From Streptomyces aurantiacus JA 4570 (GTDB lineage Bacteria; Actinomycetota; Actinomycetes; Streptomycetales; Streptomycetaceae), in the NCBI RefSeq assembly GCF_000414115.1, contig NZ_AOPZ01000109.1:62001-126000 (forward strand): a DNA stretch of 64,000 nt, given 5' to 3'. A program made the translations under genes and the position numbers. Below, in pieces: positions 44,584-52,525 of the stretch; positions within the stretch are counted from its first letter, which is position 1; the number at the start of each line of letters is the position of its first letter. The notes under the pieces are model-generated. The model was not told the DNA's origin. It did no database searches and was given only the letters and a program-made list of their open reading frames with translations.

Positions 44584-44997
44584 ATGGCGCAGAACACGGG
44601 GCTCGGCTGGTTGCTAGACGACCTGACGAAGCGTGTGGAGCACGTGCGGCACGCGCTGGTGCTGTCCAACGACGGTCTGGTGACGGGAGCGAGCTCGGAA
44701 CTCCAGCGTGAGGACGCAGAGCATCTGGCGGCGGTCTCATCCGGGCTGCACAGCCTGGCGAAGGGGTCCGGCCGCCACTTCCACGCGGGCGCCGTCCGCC
44801 AAACAATGATCGAATTCGATGACGCCGTCCTGTTCGTGACGGCGGCGGGTGACGGCAGTTGTCTGTGCGTCCTCAGCTCGGCGCAGGCCGACATCGGCCA
44901 GGTCGCGTACGAGATGACGCTGCTGGTGAACCGCGTCGGCGAACACCTGGGCGTGGGCGCGCGCCATCCAGAACGGACACCAGTCGTAGACCTCTGA
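44584..44997 (+). CDS. Additional Roadblock/LC7 (CvnB-like) protein
   Basis: 137 residues, closely similar in layout to the CvnB 2 kb upstream: LGWLLDDLTKRVEHVRHALVLS, LQREDAEHLAAVSSGLHSLAKG and RQTMIEFDDAVLFVTAAGDGS. The ATG has GGGGGAGAAGGG directly upstream. No kinase, DUF742 or GTPase gene accompanies it. It may be an extra light chain for the nearby conservon, or act with a different CvnD. It looks like a tandem duplication followed by divergence. Confidence 0.92.
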   Translation: MAQNTGLGWLLDDLTKRVEHVRHALVLSNDGLVTGASSELQREDAEHLAAVSSGLHSLAKGSGRHFHAGAVRQTMIEFDDAVLFVTAAGDGSCLCVLSSAQADIGQVAYEMTLLVNRVGEHLGVGARHPERTPVVDL

Positions 44998-45106
44998 CCT
45001 GCAGAAACAGCCGCGCAAGCGGAGTTATCCACAGGCCGAGCGAGATGGGGTGCGGCCGGGCTACGGTTTTTCCACGAGCAATGACCACGCACGGGGGAGA
45101 ACCGCC

Positions 45107-46171
45107 ATGACTGGCGACACACAGACGATCGCGCAGCACGCGTCCGCGTCCGGACCCACCTCTGAGTCGGCATGGGCCGCGCCCGCCGCATCCGCGGCCG
45201 GCCCGGCCTCCTGCGCCGGGCCGGGCGCACCTTCCAGCCCTGCCGGCCATCCGCCGACGTCATCGGCCGACCCGCCGCCCACGGTGGCGCGCAGTCGCGC
45301 AGCCCGCGAACTGGGCCTGAAGCGTGGCGAGTTCGACCTGGCCGTGATGCTGGGCCGGATCCGCACCGTGGCCGACCCGGCGGGCGGTCGGCGGCGGGTC
45401 AGGCGCGAGGAGATCGACCGCGTACGTGAAGTGCCGGGCTTCCCGGAGTCCTTGCGGGAGCGCATCAAAGCGGTGGGGACCGCGGAGGGCGCCACCCTCA
45501 TGGAGATCACGCCTGCCAGGTTCACACGCCTCGCCCGCGCCGGCGTGCTGACGCCCGTAAAGTTCTATATCAATCGTTACAGAGCGATCGTCTGGCTCTA
45601 TCTCGCCGAAGAGCTGAGGCAGTTCGCCAAGTCCGAGGCCAACGCCGCCCTGCTCACCGGCCGGGCCCCGCAGGTGCTCCGTGACCGGTTGGGGGAAGGT
45701 GTGGACCTGCGGGCGCGCAACTGGCGGGGCCGGCACGCCGGGTTCCTGCTGCGCCAGTCGGAGGACCCCTGGGAGCGGGCCGCCGCCGGCGCGTCACTGC
45801 TCGATCCGGTGCAGCTCGCGGAGATGGTCAGGGACCCCTACGAACGCGCCTATCTGAACCGCCTCAAGCCCGAGCCGTTCACGCAGGCCCCACCCGAGTC
45901 ACCCACGACGCGCATCGTCGAACGCATCACGACCGCGGACGACCCGGATGAGCTGAGCTGGCTGCGGGCGAACTTGATCCTCACCCTGGAAGAGGCCCGG
46001 CGGCTGCGGCCCGCACCCCGGCCGGGCCGCCCGCCCATCGTCGCCACACCCCGCCCGCACCCGACGCTGGATCCGCTGCCGTGGCCCGCCGCCCGCGTGG
46101 ACCCGGAGCAGGCCGAGCGGCGCGACGAGCCACGAGGACTGCTCAAGTGGCTGCGTCGCAGGCGGAATTAG
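45107..46171 (+). CDS. DUF6397-type protein
   Basis: 354 residues. A low-complexity Ala/Pro/Ser N-terminus of about 60 residues is followed by a helix-turn-helix-like domain (ARELGLKRGEFDLAVMLGRI, RRRVRREEIDRVREVPGFP). A second helical region includes MEITPARFTRLARAGVLTPVKFYINRYRAIVWLYLAEEL. The middle part has LGEGVDLRARNWRGRHAGFLL. No enzymatic motif is visible; the pattern of two helix-turn-helix-like units suggests nucleic acid binding. ATG start with GGGGAG seven bases upstream. A perfect DnaA-box-like 9-mer (TTATCCACA) lies about 75 bp upstream. Confidence 0.8.
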   Translation: MTGDTQTIAQHASASGPTSESAWAAPAASAAGPASCAGPGAPSSPAGHPPTSSADPPPTVARSRAARELGLKRGEFDLAVMLGRIRTVADPAGGRRRVRREEIDRVREVPGFPESLRERIKAVGTAEGATLMEITPARFTRLARAGVLTPVKFYINRYRAIVWLYLAEELRQFAKSEANAALLTGRAPQVLRDRLGEGVDLRARNWRGRHAGFLLRQSEDPWERAAAGASLLDPVQLAEMVRDPYERAYLNRLKPEPFTQAPPESPTTRIVERITTADDPDELSWLRANLILTLEEARRLRPAPRPGRPPIVATPRPHPTLDPLPWPAARVDPEQAERRDEPRGLLKWLRRRRN

Positions 46172-46200
46172 CCGCACAGGCAGGCAGGGAGGGAGTCGGC

Positions 46201-47181
46201 TCACCTGCGGGTTGCGGTGTCGGAGGGCAGTTCGGCGAAGCGGTCGCGGTAGTCGCCGGCGAAGCGGCCAAGGTGCGAGACGCCCCACCGGTAGGCGATC
46301 GTGCCGACGGGGTCGCTGGAGGCGAGGATGTCCTCACGAATCCGGTCGAGCCGCAGGTTGCGGACGTAGGACATGGGCGAAAGGCCGAGTCGTCCGCGGA
46401 ATGCGGAGCTGAGGGTCCGCGGGCTGCAGCCCGCGGCACCGGCGATGTCGTCGAGGCTGATGCGCTCGGCGAGGTTCGCCTCGATGAACGCGAGGGCTGC
46501 CCGCAAGGAGCGCGGATAGCTGGGTCGCGGACCGTCGTGCAGCTGGCCGGTGTGCGAGTGCGGCTGGGCCAGGAGCAGGGCGGTGACGAGGCAACGCAGC
46601 TGGCTGCGCTGCAGTTCCGCGCGCTGGAACAGGGGGTCTCCCGAGTCCAGCTGTTCGAGGAGGGAACGGACAAGGAGTCGCACCGCCCGGCCCTTGGACT
46701 TGGCCAGGTCGAGGGCGAAATCGAAGCGCACGGTGGACACCGGCGGATGCCCGGTCAGCGCGGCGAATTCCTGGTCGACCAGGGTGGCGTCGATCCGCAG
46801 GCCCAGGCACCGCGTCCTCCGGCTGCGCAGGGGCCGCAGTTCCTGGGTGTCTCCGGGGTTGGCGACTCCTGCCGTCGCCTCGTCGAGGGTCGCCCGCAGG
46901 CCGCCGCAGGATGCCGAGATGGCACCGGAGACACCGATGTTGACGAAGTAGGAGCCACGGCCGTGGCCCTTGGCCGAGGCGACGCGCACACCGAGTGGCG
47001 AGGCGAAGTAGCCCACCGCGAAGTCGTGCGCGGCGACACCGCGTAGTTCGTGATCACCGCCGCACAGCTCGTCCAGGGGCGAGGTGGAGATCGCGCCGCC
47101 GAACAGGCGGGTCGCGCCGTTGAGCAGGTCGGCGGGGTTCTGGGACCTGGTGATGAGGTGGTTTCGCAGAGGCGTCGGCAC
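46201..47181 (-). CDS. AraC-family transcriptional regulator
   Basis: 326 residues. The N-terminal about 200 residues form a cupin-like effector domain (VGYFASPLGVRVASAKGHGR, FVNIGVSG). The C-terminal double helix-turn-helix is intact at about 225-320 (AERISLDDIAGAAGCSPRTLS, then YVRNLRLDRIREDIL and YRWGVSHLGRFAGDYR). Relatives (AraC_binding_2 type) activate aromatic catabolism genes. It is the last gene in the same direction as the dioxygenase-hydrolase-monooxygenase cassette, 221 bp after the dioxygenase, with an 11-bp direct-repeat array in the gap. Confidence 0.93.
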   Translation of the reverse strand: MPTPLRNHLITRSQNPADLLNGATRLFGGAISTSPLDELCGGDHELRGVAAHDFAVGYFASPLGVRVASAKGHGRGSYFVNIGVSGAISASCGGLRATLDEATAGVANPGDTQELRPLRSRRTRCLGLRIDATLVDQEFAALTGHPPVSTVRFDFALDLAKSKGRAVRLLVRSLLEQLDSGDPLFQRAELQRSQLRCLVTALLLAQPHSHTGQLHDGPRPSYPRSLRAALAFIEANLAERISLDDIAGAAGCSPRTLSSAFRGRLGLSPMSYVRNLRLDRIREDILASSDPVGTIAYRWGVSHLGRFAGDYRDRFAELPSDTATRR

Positions 47182-47294
47182 GATGGTGGGGTCACCTCCC
47201 TAGGAGCTCATTGTCAGCCATGGCGGTCGGCGGGAACCGTCGCGGGCGTACACATCGAGCCGTACGTCGCGACGTTCTCCTGCGGACCGCCGCC

Positions 47295-47349
47295 GTCGGC
47301 CGGACGTCGGCCGGACGTTGATCGGACGTTGGTCGGACGTCGGCCGACC
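47295..47349. repeat. Five 11-bp direct repeats upstream of the AraC gene
   Basis: Contiguous units at 47295, 47306, 47317, 47328 and 47339 follow GTCGGCCGGAC, with variants GTTGATCGGAC and GTTGGTCGGAC. The 11-bp period is close to one helical turn. They sit 114-168 bp upstream of the AraC start and just past the dioxygenase stop. Confidence 0.85.
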
Positions 47350-47402
47350 GACCGTCGGCTGTCGGCGAGCCGGGTGTGGAGGGGTTCCACGCGGCTCTCC
47401 GT

Positions 47403-48344
47403 TCACATCGGCGGGGCCTTGAACAGCCCTGGGTCGACGTCGTTGTGGGACTTGGCGGCGATGAACTCGTCCATCTCGTTGGCCGTGCCCCACTGGTCCG
47501 CGTTGGCGGGATCGCGCAGGTCGAAGATGTGGGGGTGCCAGGTGTCCTCGTCCAGGACCTCCAGCTCGGTGGTGTACTCGACGGTGTTGCCGGCCCGGTC
47601 GAGGAAGTAGCTGAAGGAGTTGTCACCGGCGCGGTGCCGCCCCGGGCCCCACAGTCGCTCGATGCCCAGGCGCCGCATCCGGCCCGTGCCGCGCATGAAC
47701 TCGTCGATGCCGCGCCTCTCGAAGGAGGCGTGATGGAAGGCCGCGTGGGGCCCGCGCACGATGCCGAAGCTGTGGTGAAAGGTGTTGCACCGCAGAAACC
47801 ACATGATCTCGCCGCGGTCGCCCAGACACATCGTGTCCGAGAGACGGAACCCCAGATGCTTGATGTACCAGGCCACCGTGGCCTCCGGGGTGGGGGAGTT
47901 CATCAGCACGTGGGACAGGCGCACGGGGACCGGCTCGCGGGCCTCGATCTTGCGGTGCCGGCGGGCGGAGACGTCGGCGGACACCTCGACGACACGGCCC
48001 TCGTTGTCGAAGAAGCGGACCGCGTAGCCACCCCCGGGAGTGTCAAGGGATGTCGGCTCGTGGACCAACCGCACGCCCTGGGCGGCCAGTTGTCCGGCCA
48101 GGGTGTCGACATCGTCGGCGCCGGCGGCACCGAAGGCGATGAGGTCGGTGCGCTTGTGGGCGTCCTCGCGCAGCCGCACCACGTACTGCTCCGGGGAGCC
48201 CTCGGCCGCCAGGAACGAGACGCCGGTGTCACCGGCGGTCTCCGTCAGCCCCCACAGCTCGGTGTAGAACCGGCGCTGCTCGGCGAAGTTCGGCATGGCG
48301 ACATCGATGTGCCGCAGGTGGGTGATCAGACTGCTGTTGCTCAT
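47403..48344 (-). CDS. Extradiol (type I, VOC) ring-cleavage dioxygenase
   Basis: 313 residues with two VOC domains, as in BphC-like enzymes. The second domain keeps a 2-His-1-Glu iron site: H145 in RLSHVLMNS, a His in AAFHHASF (204/205) and Glu256 in NTVEYTTE. H191 in TFHHSFGI matches the acid-base His of the family. It should cleave a catechol next to the hydroxyls using Fe(II) and O2. The hydrolase gene ends 24 bp upstream. Exact ring substrate cannot be read from sequence. Confidence 0.92.
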   Translation of the reverse strand: MSNSSLITHLRHIDVAMPNFAEQRRFYTELWGLTETAGDTGVSFLAAEGSPEQYVVRLREDAHKRTDLIAFGAAGADDVDTLAGQLAAQGVRLVHEPTSLDTPGGGYAVRFFDNEGRVVEVSADVSARRHRKIEAREPVPVRLSHVLMNSPTPEATVAWYIKHLGFRLSDTMCLGDRGEIMWFLRCNTFHHSFGIVRGPHAAFHHASFERRGIDEFMRGTGRMRRLGIERLWGPGRHRAGDNSFSYFLDRAGNTVEYTTELEVLDEDTWHPHIFDLRDPANADQWGTANEMDEFIAAKSHNDVDPGLFKAPPM

Positions 48345-48368
48345 GGAGCACTCCTTCAGCCGCGCTGG

Positions 48369-49547
48369 TCAGCGCAGTCGGTCGGTCAGCCAGTCGAGGA
48401 CGGTGGGCAGCACGGGCCCCTCGCCCATGTGACCGCCGGGGAACAGCCGGGCCGTCTTGGGGCCCCCGTGCTCAAGGGCCAGGCAGAGGTCGGCCGAAGC
48501 GTTCTGCAGGTCGTCCTTGCCGTTGACCAGAAGCAGTGGGCAGCACGGCAGGTCCAGGACGCCCTGGTCGAGCAGGGACAGCTCGGGGCAGCGGTCGACG
48601 TAGTCCTCGAAGGTGCTGCCGCCGAAGACGCGCGCCCTGGCCGGCATCAGGTCCATCAGATAGGACGAGGCGTCGCGGCTGCGTTCCTGCCATTCGGGCT
48701 GGAAGGTCAGGTGGACGCCACCTCCCCAGTTGACGGCGGCGGCCAACTGTTCGCGGTGGGTGTGGGCGAGCTTCATCGCCCAGTAGCCGCCGAACGAGAG
48801 CCCCAGTGCCGCCACCCGGTCCGCGTCCAGGTCCTTCTGCCCGCGCAGCCAGGCGAAGACGGGATCCCACTGCCGTTCGGCGGCACGGCCCGCGAGCACC
48901 GGCGACTGCCCCACCCCGGGCATGTCGATGTGCAGGGTCGCGAACCCGCGTTCGCGCAGCGGCCGGCCGCGCGCGTAGCTCTCCTCCTTCCACACATCGA
49001 TCCCGCCCCACATCATGACCACCGGCGGACGCGCCGCTCCCGCGGGCGGGCGTGCCACGAAGAACCGCAGCACCTCTCCCTCTCCGGCACGCCCCTCGAA
49101 GGGCGACGCCAAGTGCTGGACAGGCGTGCGCTCCAGAGCGGACACCCGGCCGAAGTACTGCAGGGCCCGGTCGTACGCGTGGAGTTTCGCCGGGTGCAGC
49201 GGGGAGGGATAGCGGCCCAGGAACGCGAACTGGTACGCCTGCCACCAGTTCTCCAGCGCTTCCTCGCGATCGCCGCTCTCCTCGGCCCCGCGCGCCCGGC
49301 TCGCGAAGTCCTCCGCCCCCGCCAGCCAGTGCCCGGCCCAGGACTGGGGATCGGTGCCGGGAAGCGTCTCGATGTGGCGCGCGGCGGCGTCGTGACTGAT
49401 GGCGTTGAAGGGATTCTTGCGCTGCTCCAGGTGCTCGCGCAGCCACTGCTGCGCCTCGGGCAGGGTTCGGGGCCGGGTCGGGGTTGGGGACGGGGATCCG
49501 GTTCGGGTGGGGGTGTGGGTGCGGGTTCGGGAAGGTGCAGCGGGCAT
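48369..49547 (-). CDS. Alpha/beta hydrolase (FrsA/DUF1100-like C-C or ester hydrolase)
   Basis: 392 residues from the ATG at 49547, preferred because GGAG lies six bases upstream; an ATG four codons earlier is possible. A low-complexity Thr/Pro/Arg N-terminus and helical cap (EAQQWLREHLEQRKNPFNA) precede the hydrolase fold. Nucleophile Ser251 is in LGLSFGGYWA, the acid is in VNGKDDLQNAS and the His is in FPGGHMGEGP. The domain plan resembles 2,6-dihydroxypseudooxynicotine hydrolase, which cleaves a C-C bond in nicotine breakdown. Placed between an aromatic monooxygenase and an extradiol dioxygenase, it is the probable hydrolase of a meta-cleavage route. Confidence 0.9.
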   Translation of the reverse strand: MPAAPSRTRTHTPTRTGSPSPTPTRPRTLPEAQQWLREHLEQRKNPFNAISHDAAARHIETLPGTDPQSWAGHWLAGAEDFASRARGAEESGDREEALENWWQAYQFAFLGRYPSPLHPAKLHAYDRALQYFGRVSALERTPVQHLASPFEGRAGEGEVLRFFVARPPAGAARPPVVMMWGGIDVWKEESYARGRPLRERGFATLHIDMPGVGQSPVLAGRAAERQWDPVFAWLRGQKDLDADRVAALGLSFGGYWAMKLAHTHREQLAAAVNWGGGVHLTFQPEWQERSRDASSYLMDLMPARARVFGGSTFEDYVDRCPELSLLDQGVLDLPCCPLLLVNGKDDLQNASADLCLALEHGGPKTARLFPGGHMGEGPVLPTVLDWLTDRLR

Positions 49548-49609
49548 CTGTCTCTCCATGTCCGTCGTACGAAACGGCGAGCCGCCGGGACGCCCTTCGC
49601 GCCGGATGG

Positions 49610-50737
49610 TTACGCGGGCTCGGCCATGAGCAGGTGGCAGGAATCGGCCAGCGGATACGCCTCGTGGTGGCGCTGCTCCCGCTCCAGGCCGACGATCGCC
49701 ACCGACGTCTCCACGAGCGTTCGGCACCGCTGCGCGCGCCGGCTGACGAACGCCTGGAGCCCCGCGCCGACGGACTCGTGGCGCTCGAGTTCCCGGGCCA
49801 GTACGAGCCCGTCCTCGATGGCCAGGGCAGCACCACTGGCCATCTGCGGTGCGGGCGCATGTGCGGCGTCCCCGATGACCACGCCGTCGCCCCGGTTCCA
49901 GGCGCCCTCCAGGAGCGCCGTCAGCACCGGGCGGCGCACCACCGATTCCGACGCGGACACCAGGGAGCGGATCTCCTCCACCCGGCCCGGGAAGGCCGCC
50001 AGCAGCTGCTGCAGACGCGGGGCGAGTTCGGCATCGGGAAGGACGCTCTGCTCCACTCCGTTCTCCGTCAGGAACACGTACGCCTGACTGCCCGAGAGGG
50101 GCACGAGTCCGGCCGTGTCGGCCTTCCCGGCGAACTGATGGATCCCGGTGGCCCACCGCGGGCGGGGCACTAGAGCCCGCCAGACCATCTGCCTGTGAAA
50201 GCCGAGCGAGGTCTCAAGCCCCAGCAGGCCCCGCGTCGTCGAGCGGATCCCGTCCGCGCCCACCAGCAGCGCGACCCTGCGGACCGCGCCGTCCGACAAC
50301 CGCACGCGGACCAGGCCCCTCTCCTGATCCACCGCGGCGACGGTCACTCCGTGGCGTACCACTACACCGCGCCTCTCGGCCTCCGCGTACAGGATGCGGT
50401 GCAGCGCGGGACGCGCGATTCCGACCATCGCCGGTCGTCGCGCACCCAGCAGGCGTGGCAGCTGGGCCTCGCCCGCGGGCTCGCCGTTCACGTCCACGTG
50501 CGTGACCGTGCTCATGCCGTAGCCCTCGGCCAGACATGCGTCCGCGAGACCCAGCTCGTCCAGCGCGCGCAGCGAAGGACCCGTCAGGCACAACCCCCAT
50601 CCAGAAGCCGCCTCCGGCGGGCCGACCTCGGCGATCTCCACCTGCCATCCGCGCCGTGCCAGGGCAATGGCCGCCGTCAGACCAGCCACACCCGCACCCA
50701 CGATCACGGCTGTCTGCGCACCGCGACAGCTGTCCAT
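49610..50737 (-). CDS. FAD-dependent aromatic monooxygenase
   Basis: 375 residues. The ATG at 50737 has GGAGG five bases upstream. The group A flavoprotein hydroxylase motifs are intact: GxGxxG in VIVGAGVAGLTAAIAL, the DG motif in LLVGADGIRSTTRG and the second FAD motif GDAAHAPAPQMASGAALAIEDG. It hydroxylates an aromatic ring using NAD(P)H and O2, here probably producing the catechol for the downstream dioxygenase. It is the first gene of the cassette, so the promoter should lie in 50738-50880. Confidence 0.93.
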   Translation of the reverse strand: MDSCRGAQTAVIVGAGVAGLTAAIALARRGWQVEIAEVGPPEAASGWGLCLTGPSLRALDELGLADACLAEGYGMSTVTHVDVNGEPAGEAQLPRLLGARRPAMVGIARPALHRILYAEAERRGVVVRHGVTVAAVDQERGLVRVRLSDGAVRRVALLVGADGIRSTTRGLLGLETSLGFHRQMVWRALVPRPRWATGIHQFAGKADTAGLVPLSGSQAYVFLTENGVEQSVLPDAELAPRLQQLLAAFPGRVEEIRSLVSASESVVRRPVLTALLEGAWNRGDGVVIGDAAHAPAPQMASGAALAIEDGLVLARELERHESVGAGLQAFVSRRAQRCRTLVETSVAIVGLEREQRHHEAYPLADSCHLLMAEPA

Positions 50738-50880
50738 ATACGCCTCCAGAGCGCCGATTTCCTCGACACCGTAGGACGCGTCGGCGCTCCGCCTTGTCCG
50801 AATCGGGCGGCGGCCATCCGCTGTCGGCAAGCAGTTGGGCGCCGGGGCGCGGGGAACTGCGCGAGCCGCCACGCAACGAG

Positions 50881-51435
50881 CTAGACCGTCTCGTCGAGAT
50901 CCTTGGCGTAGTACTCGATGGCGGGACGGTAGGAGGCGATGTCCGGGTCCCGGCTCGTCGCGGCGAGGAGCCGCAGCAGGACTCCCATCGCGTCACGGGC
51001 ATGGCCCGTGTTGTACAGCGCCATGGCCAGGAAGGTCTTGAGGGCTCCGTCGTCCGGGTACTCCTCGGACGCCTCGCGCAGCGCGGTGACGGCTTCCTCG
51101 TATCGGCTGAGGACGCGGTACGTGCTGCCGAGGCCGAGGAGTGCTCCGCGTCGGTCGTCGTCCGAGAGGCCCGGCAGCTGGATCGCGCGCTGGTAGTGGG
51201 GCAGGGCCTCGGCTTCGAGGCCGAGCGTGTCGTGCACCCACGCGGTCTGGTAGGCCACTTCGGCATCGTCGGGGAAGCGCTCGCTGAGGGGGATCAGGAG
51301 TGCGCGCGCCTCCTCGCGGCTGCCGCTCTCACGGAGTCGTACGGCCTCGGCGAGCACCTCGTCCCGGCCGTCGCCCGTCCCCGGGCCGGGGCTCGTGCTG
51401 CCGCCCCCGGCCGGTCCGCCGCCGCTGTCGCTCAT
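50881..51435 (-). CDS. Tetratricopeptide repeat protein
   Basis: 184 residues from the ATG at 51435, with GGGAG six bases upstream. After a Gly/Ser/Pro start it has about three TPR units (AVRLRESGSREEARALL, AEVAYQTAWVHDTLGLEAEALPHY, EEAVTALREASEEYPDDG). TPRs mediate protein binding; no partner is evident. The frame is open upstream through a 9-bp repeat that would code for repeated Arg-Asp-Leu, but a start there has no ribosome site. Confidence 0.88.
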   Translation of the reverse strand: MSDSGGGPAGGGSTSPGPGTGDGRDEVLAEAVRLRESGSREEARALLIPLSERFPDDAEVAYQTAWVHDTLGLEAEALPHYQRAIQLPGLSDDDRRGALLGLGSTYRVLSRYEEAVTALREASEEYPDDGALKTFLAMALYNTGHARDAMGVLLRLLAATSRDPDIASYRPAIEYYAKDLDETV

Positions 51436-51483
51436 GTCGTGCTCCCGTCCCCTGTGCCTCCCCCTCGTCGGGGAGAACGTCTT

Positions 51484-51553
51484 CAAGTCCCGCAAGTCCC
51501 GCAAGTCCCGCAAGTCCCGCAAGTCCCGTACGTCCGCAAGTCCCGCAAGTCCC
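51484..51553. repeat. 9-bp tandem repeat before TPR gene
   Basis: Five perfect CAAGTCCCG units (51484-51528), one 8-bp variant, and two more units. It lies in the 139-bp gap between the thioesterase stop and the TPR start. On the minus strand it is in frame with the TPR gene and would read Arg-Asp-Leu repeats. Confidence 0.88.
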
Positions 51554-51574
51554 TTGCGCAGCACGCCTGTCGGC

Positions 51575-52477
51575 TCAGGCGTCCGGAGCGGGCGTGCCCA
51601 TGTGCCGGGGTGCGTGCGGGCGGAACAGCCCCTCCTGGACGACCGAGACGAGGAGCCGGCCCTCGATGTCGTAGATACGGCCCCGCGCCAGACCGCGGCC
51701 GCCCGTGGCGATCGGTGACTCCTGGTCGTACAGGAACCACTCGTCGGCGCGGAACGGCCGGTGGAACCACATGGCGTGGTCGAGCGAGGCCATGTCGAAG
51801 CCCCGCGGACCCCACAGCGGCTCCACGGGGATGCGGACGGCGTCGAGGAGGGTCATGTCGCTGGCGTACGTGAGCGCGCAGGTGTGCACCAGCGGGTCGT
51901 CGCCGAGAGGGCCGACGGCGCGCATCCACACCGCGCTGCGCGGCTCGGCGTCCTTGATCTCCTCGGCGGTCCAGCGCAGCCGGTCCACATAGCGGATGTC
52001 GAAGGGCTGCCGCCGCGCCATCCGCTCCCACTGCTCCGGGAGCGCGCCCAGGTGCTCCTTGATCTCCTCGGCGACCGTCGGCAGTGTCTCCGGGGCGGGA
52101 GCGTCGATGCGAGGCGGCAGCTGGTGCTCGAAAGCGCCCTGTTCGGGCTGATGGAAGGAAGCGGTGAGATTGAAGATGGTGCGCCCCTGCTGGACCGCCG
52201 TGACGCGGCGCGTGGTGAAGGACCGGCCGTCGCGCACCCGCTCCACCTGATACACGATGGGCACGCCCGGCCGGCCGGGACGCAGGAAGTACGCGTGCAG
52301 CGAGTGCACCGGCCGGTCGCCCTCCGTGGTGCGGCCGGCCGCGACCAGCGCCTGCCCGGCGACCTGCCCGCCGAAGACGCGCTGGAGGGACTCCTGCGGG
52401 CTGCGGCCGCGGAAGATGTTGACCTCGATCTGTTCCAGGTCCAGCAGATCGACCAGGCGGTCGGCGGGAGTGTTCAT
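51575..52477 (-). CDS. tesB: Acyl-CoA thioesterase II
   Basis: 300 residues with the double hot-dog fold of TesB. Conserved segments are RVFGGQVAGQALVAAGRT, VHSLHAYFLRPGRPGVPI and SLDHAMWFHRPFRADEWFLYDQ. The Asp in the latter segment, with Thr/Ser and Gln, forms the catalytic network. It hydrolyses a broad range of acyl-CoA esters. The helicase gene ends 49 bp upstream on the same strand, so co-transcription is possible. Confidence 0.95.
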   Translation of the reverse strand: MNTPADRLVDLLDLEQIEVNIFRGRSPQESLQRVFGGQVAGQALVAAGRTTEGDRPVHSLHAYFLRPGRPGVPIVYQVERVRDGRSFTTRRVTAVQQGRTIFNLTASFHQPEQGAFEHQLPPRIDAPAPETLPTVAEEIKEHLGALPEQWERMARRQPFDIRYVDRLRWTAEEIKDAEPRSAVWMRAVGPLGDDPLVHTCALTYASDMTLLDAVRIPVEPLWGPRGFDMASLDHAMWFHRPFRADEWFLYDQESPIATGGRGLARGRIYDIEGRLLVSVVQEGLFRPHAPRHMGTPAPDA

Positions 52478-52525
52478 GACGGTTCTTCGACTCCTGTCCA
52501 GGGGCTCGGGTGCAAAGACAGGCCC

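Noticed and set aside
45025-45033. Replication origin
   Set aside because: Only one DnaA box was noticed, and no dnaA, dnaN or box cluster is present.
51484-51553. CRISPR array
   Set aside because: The 9-bp units are contiguous without spacers, as are the 11-, 19- and 25-bp arrays; no cas gene is in the window.
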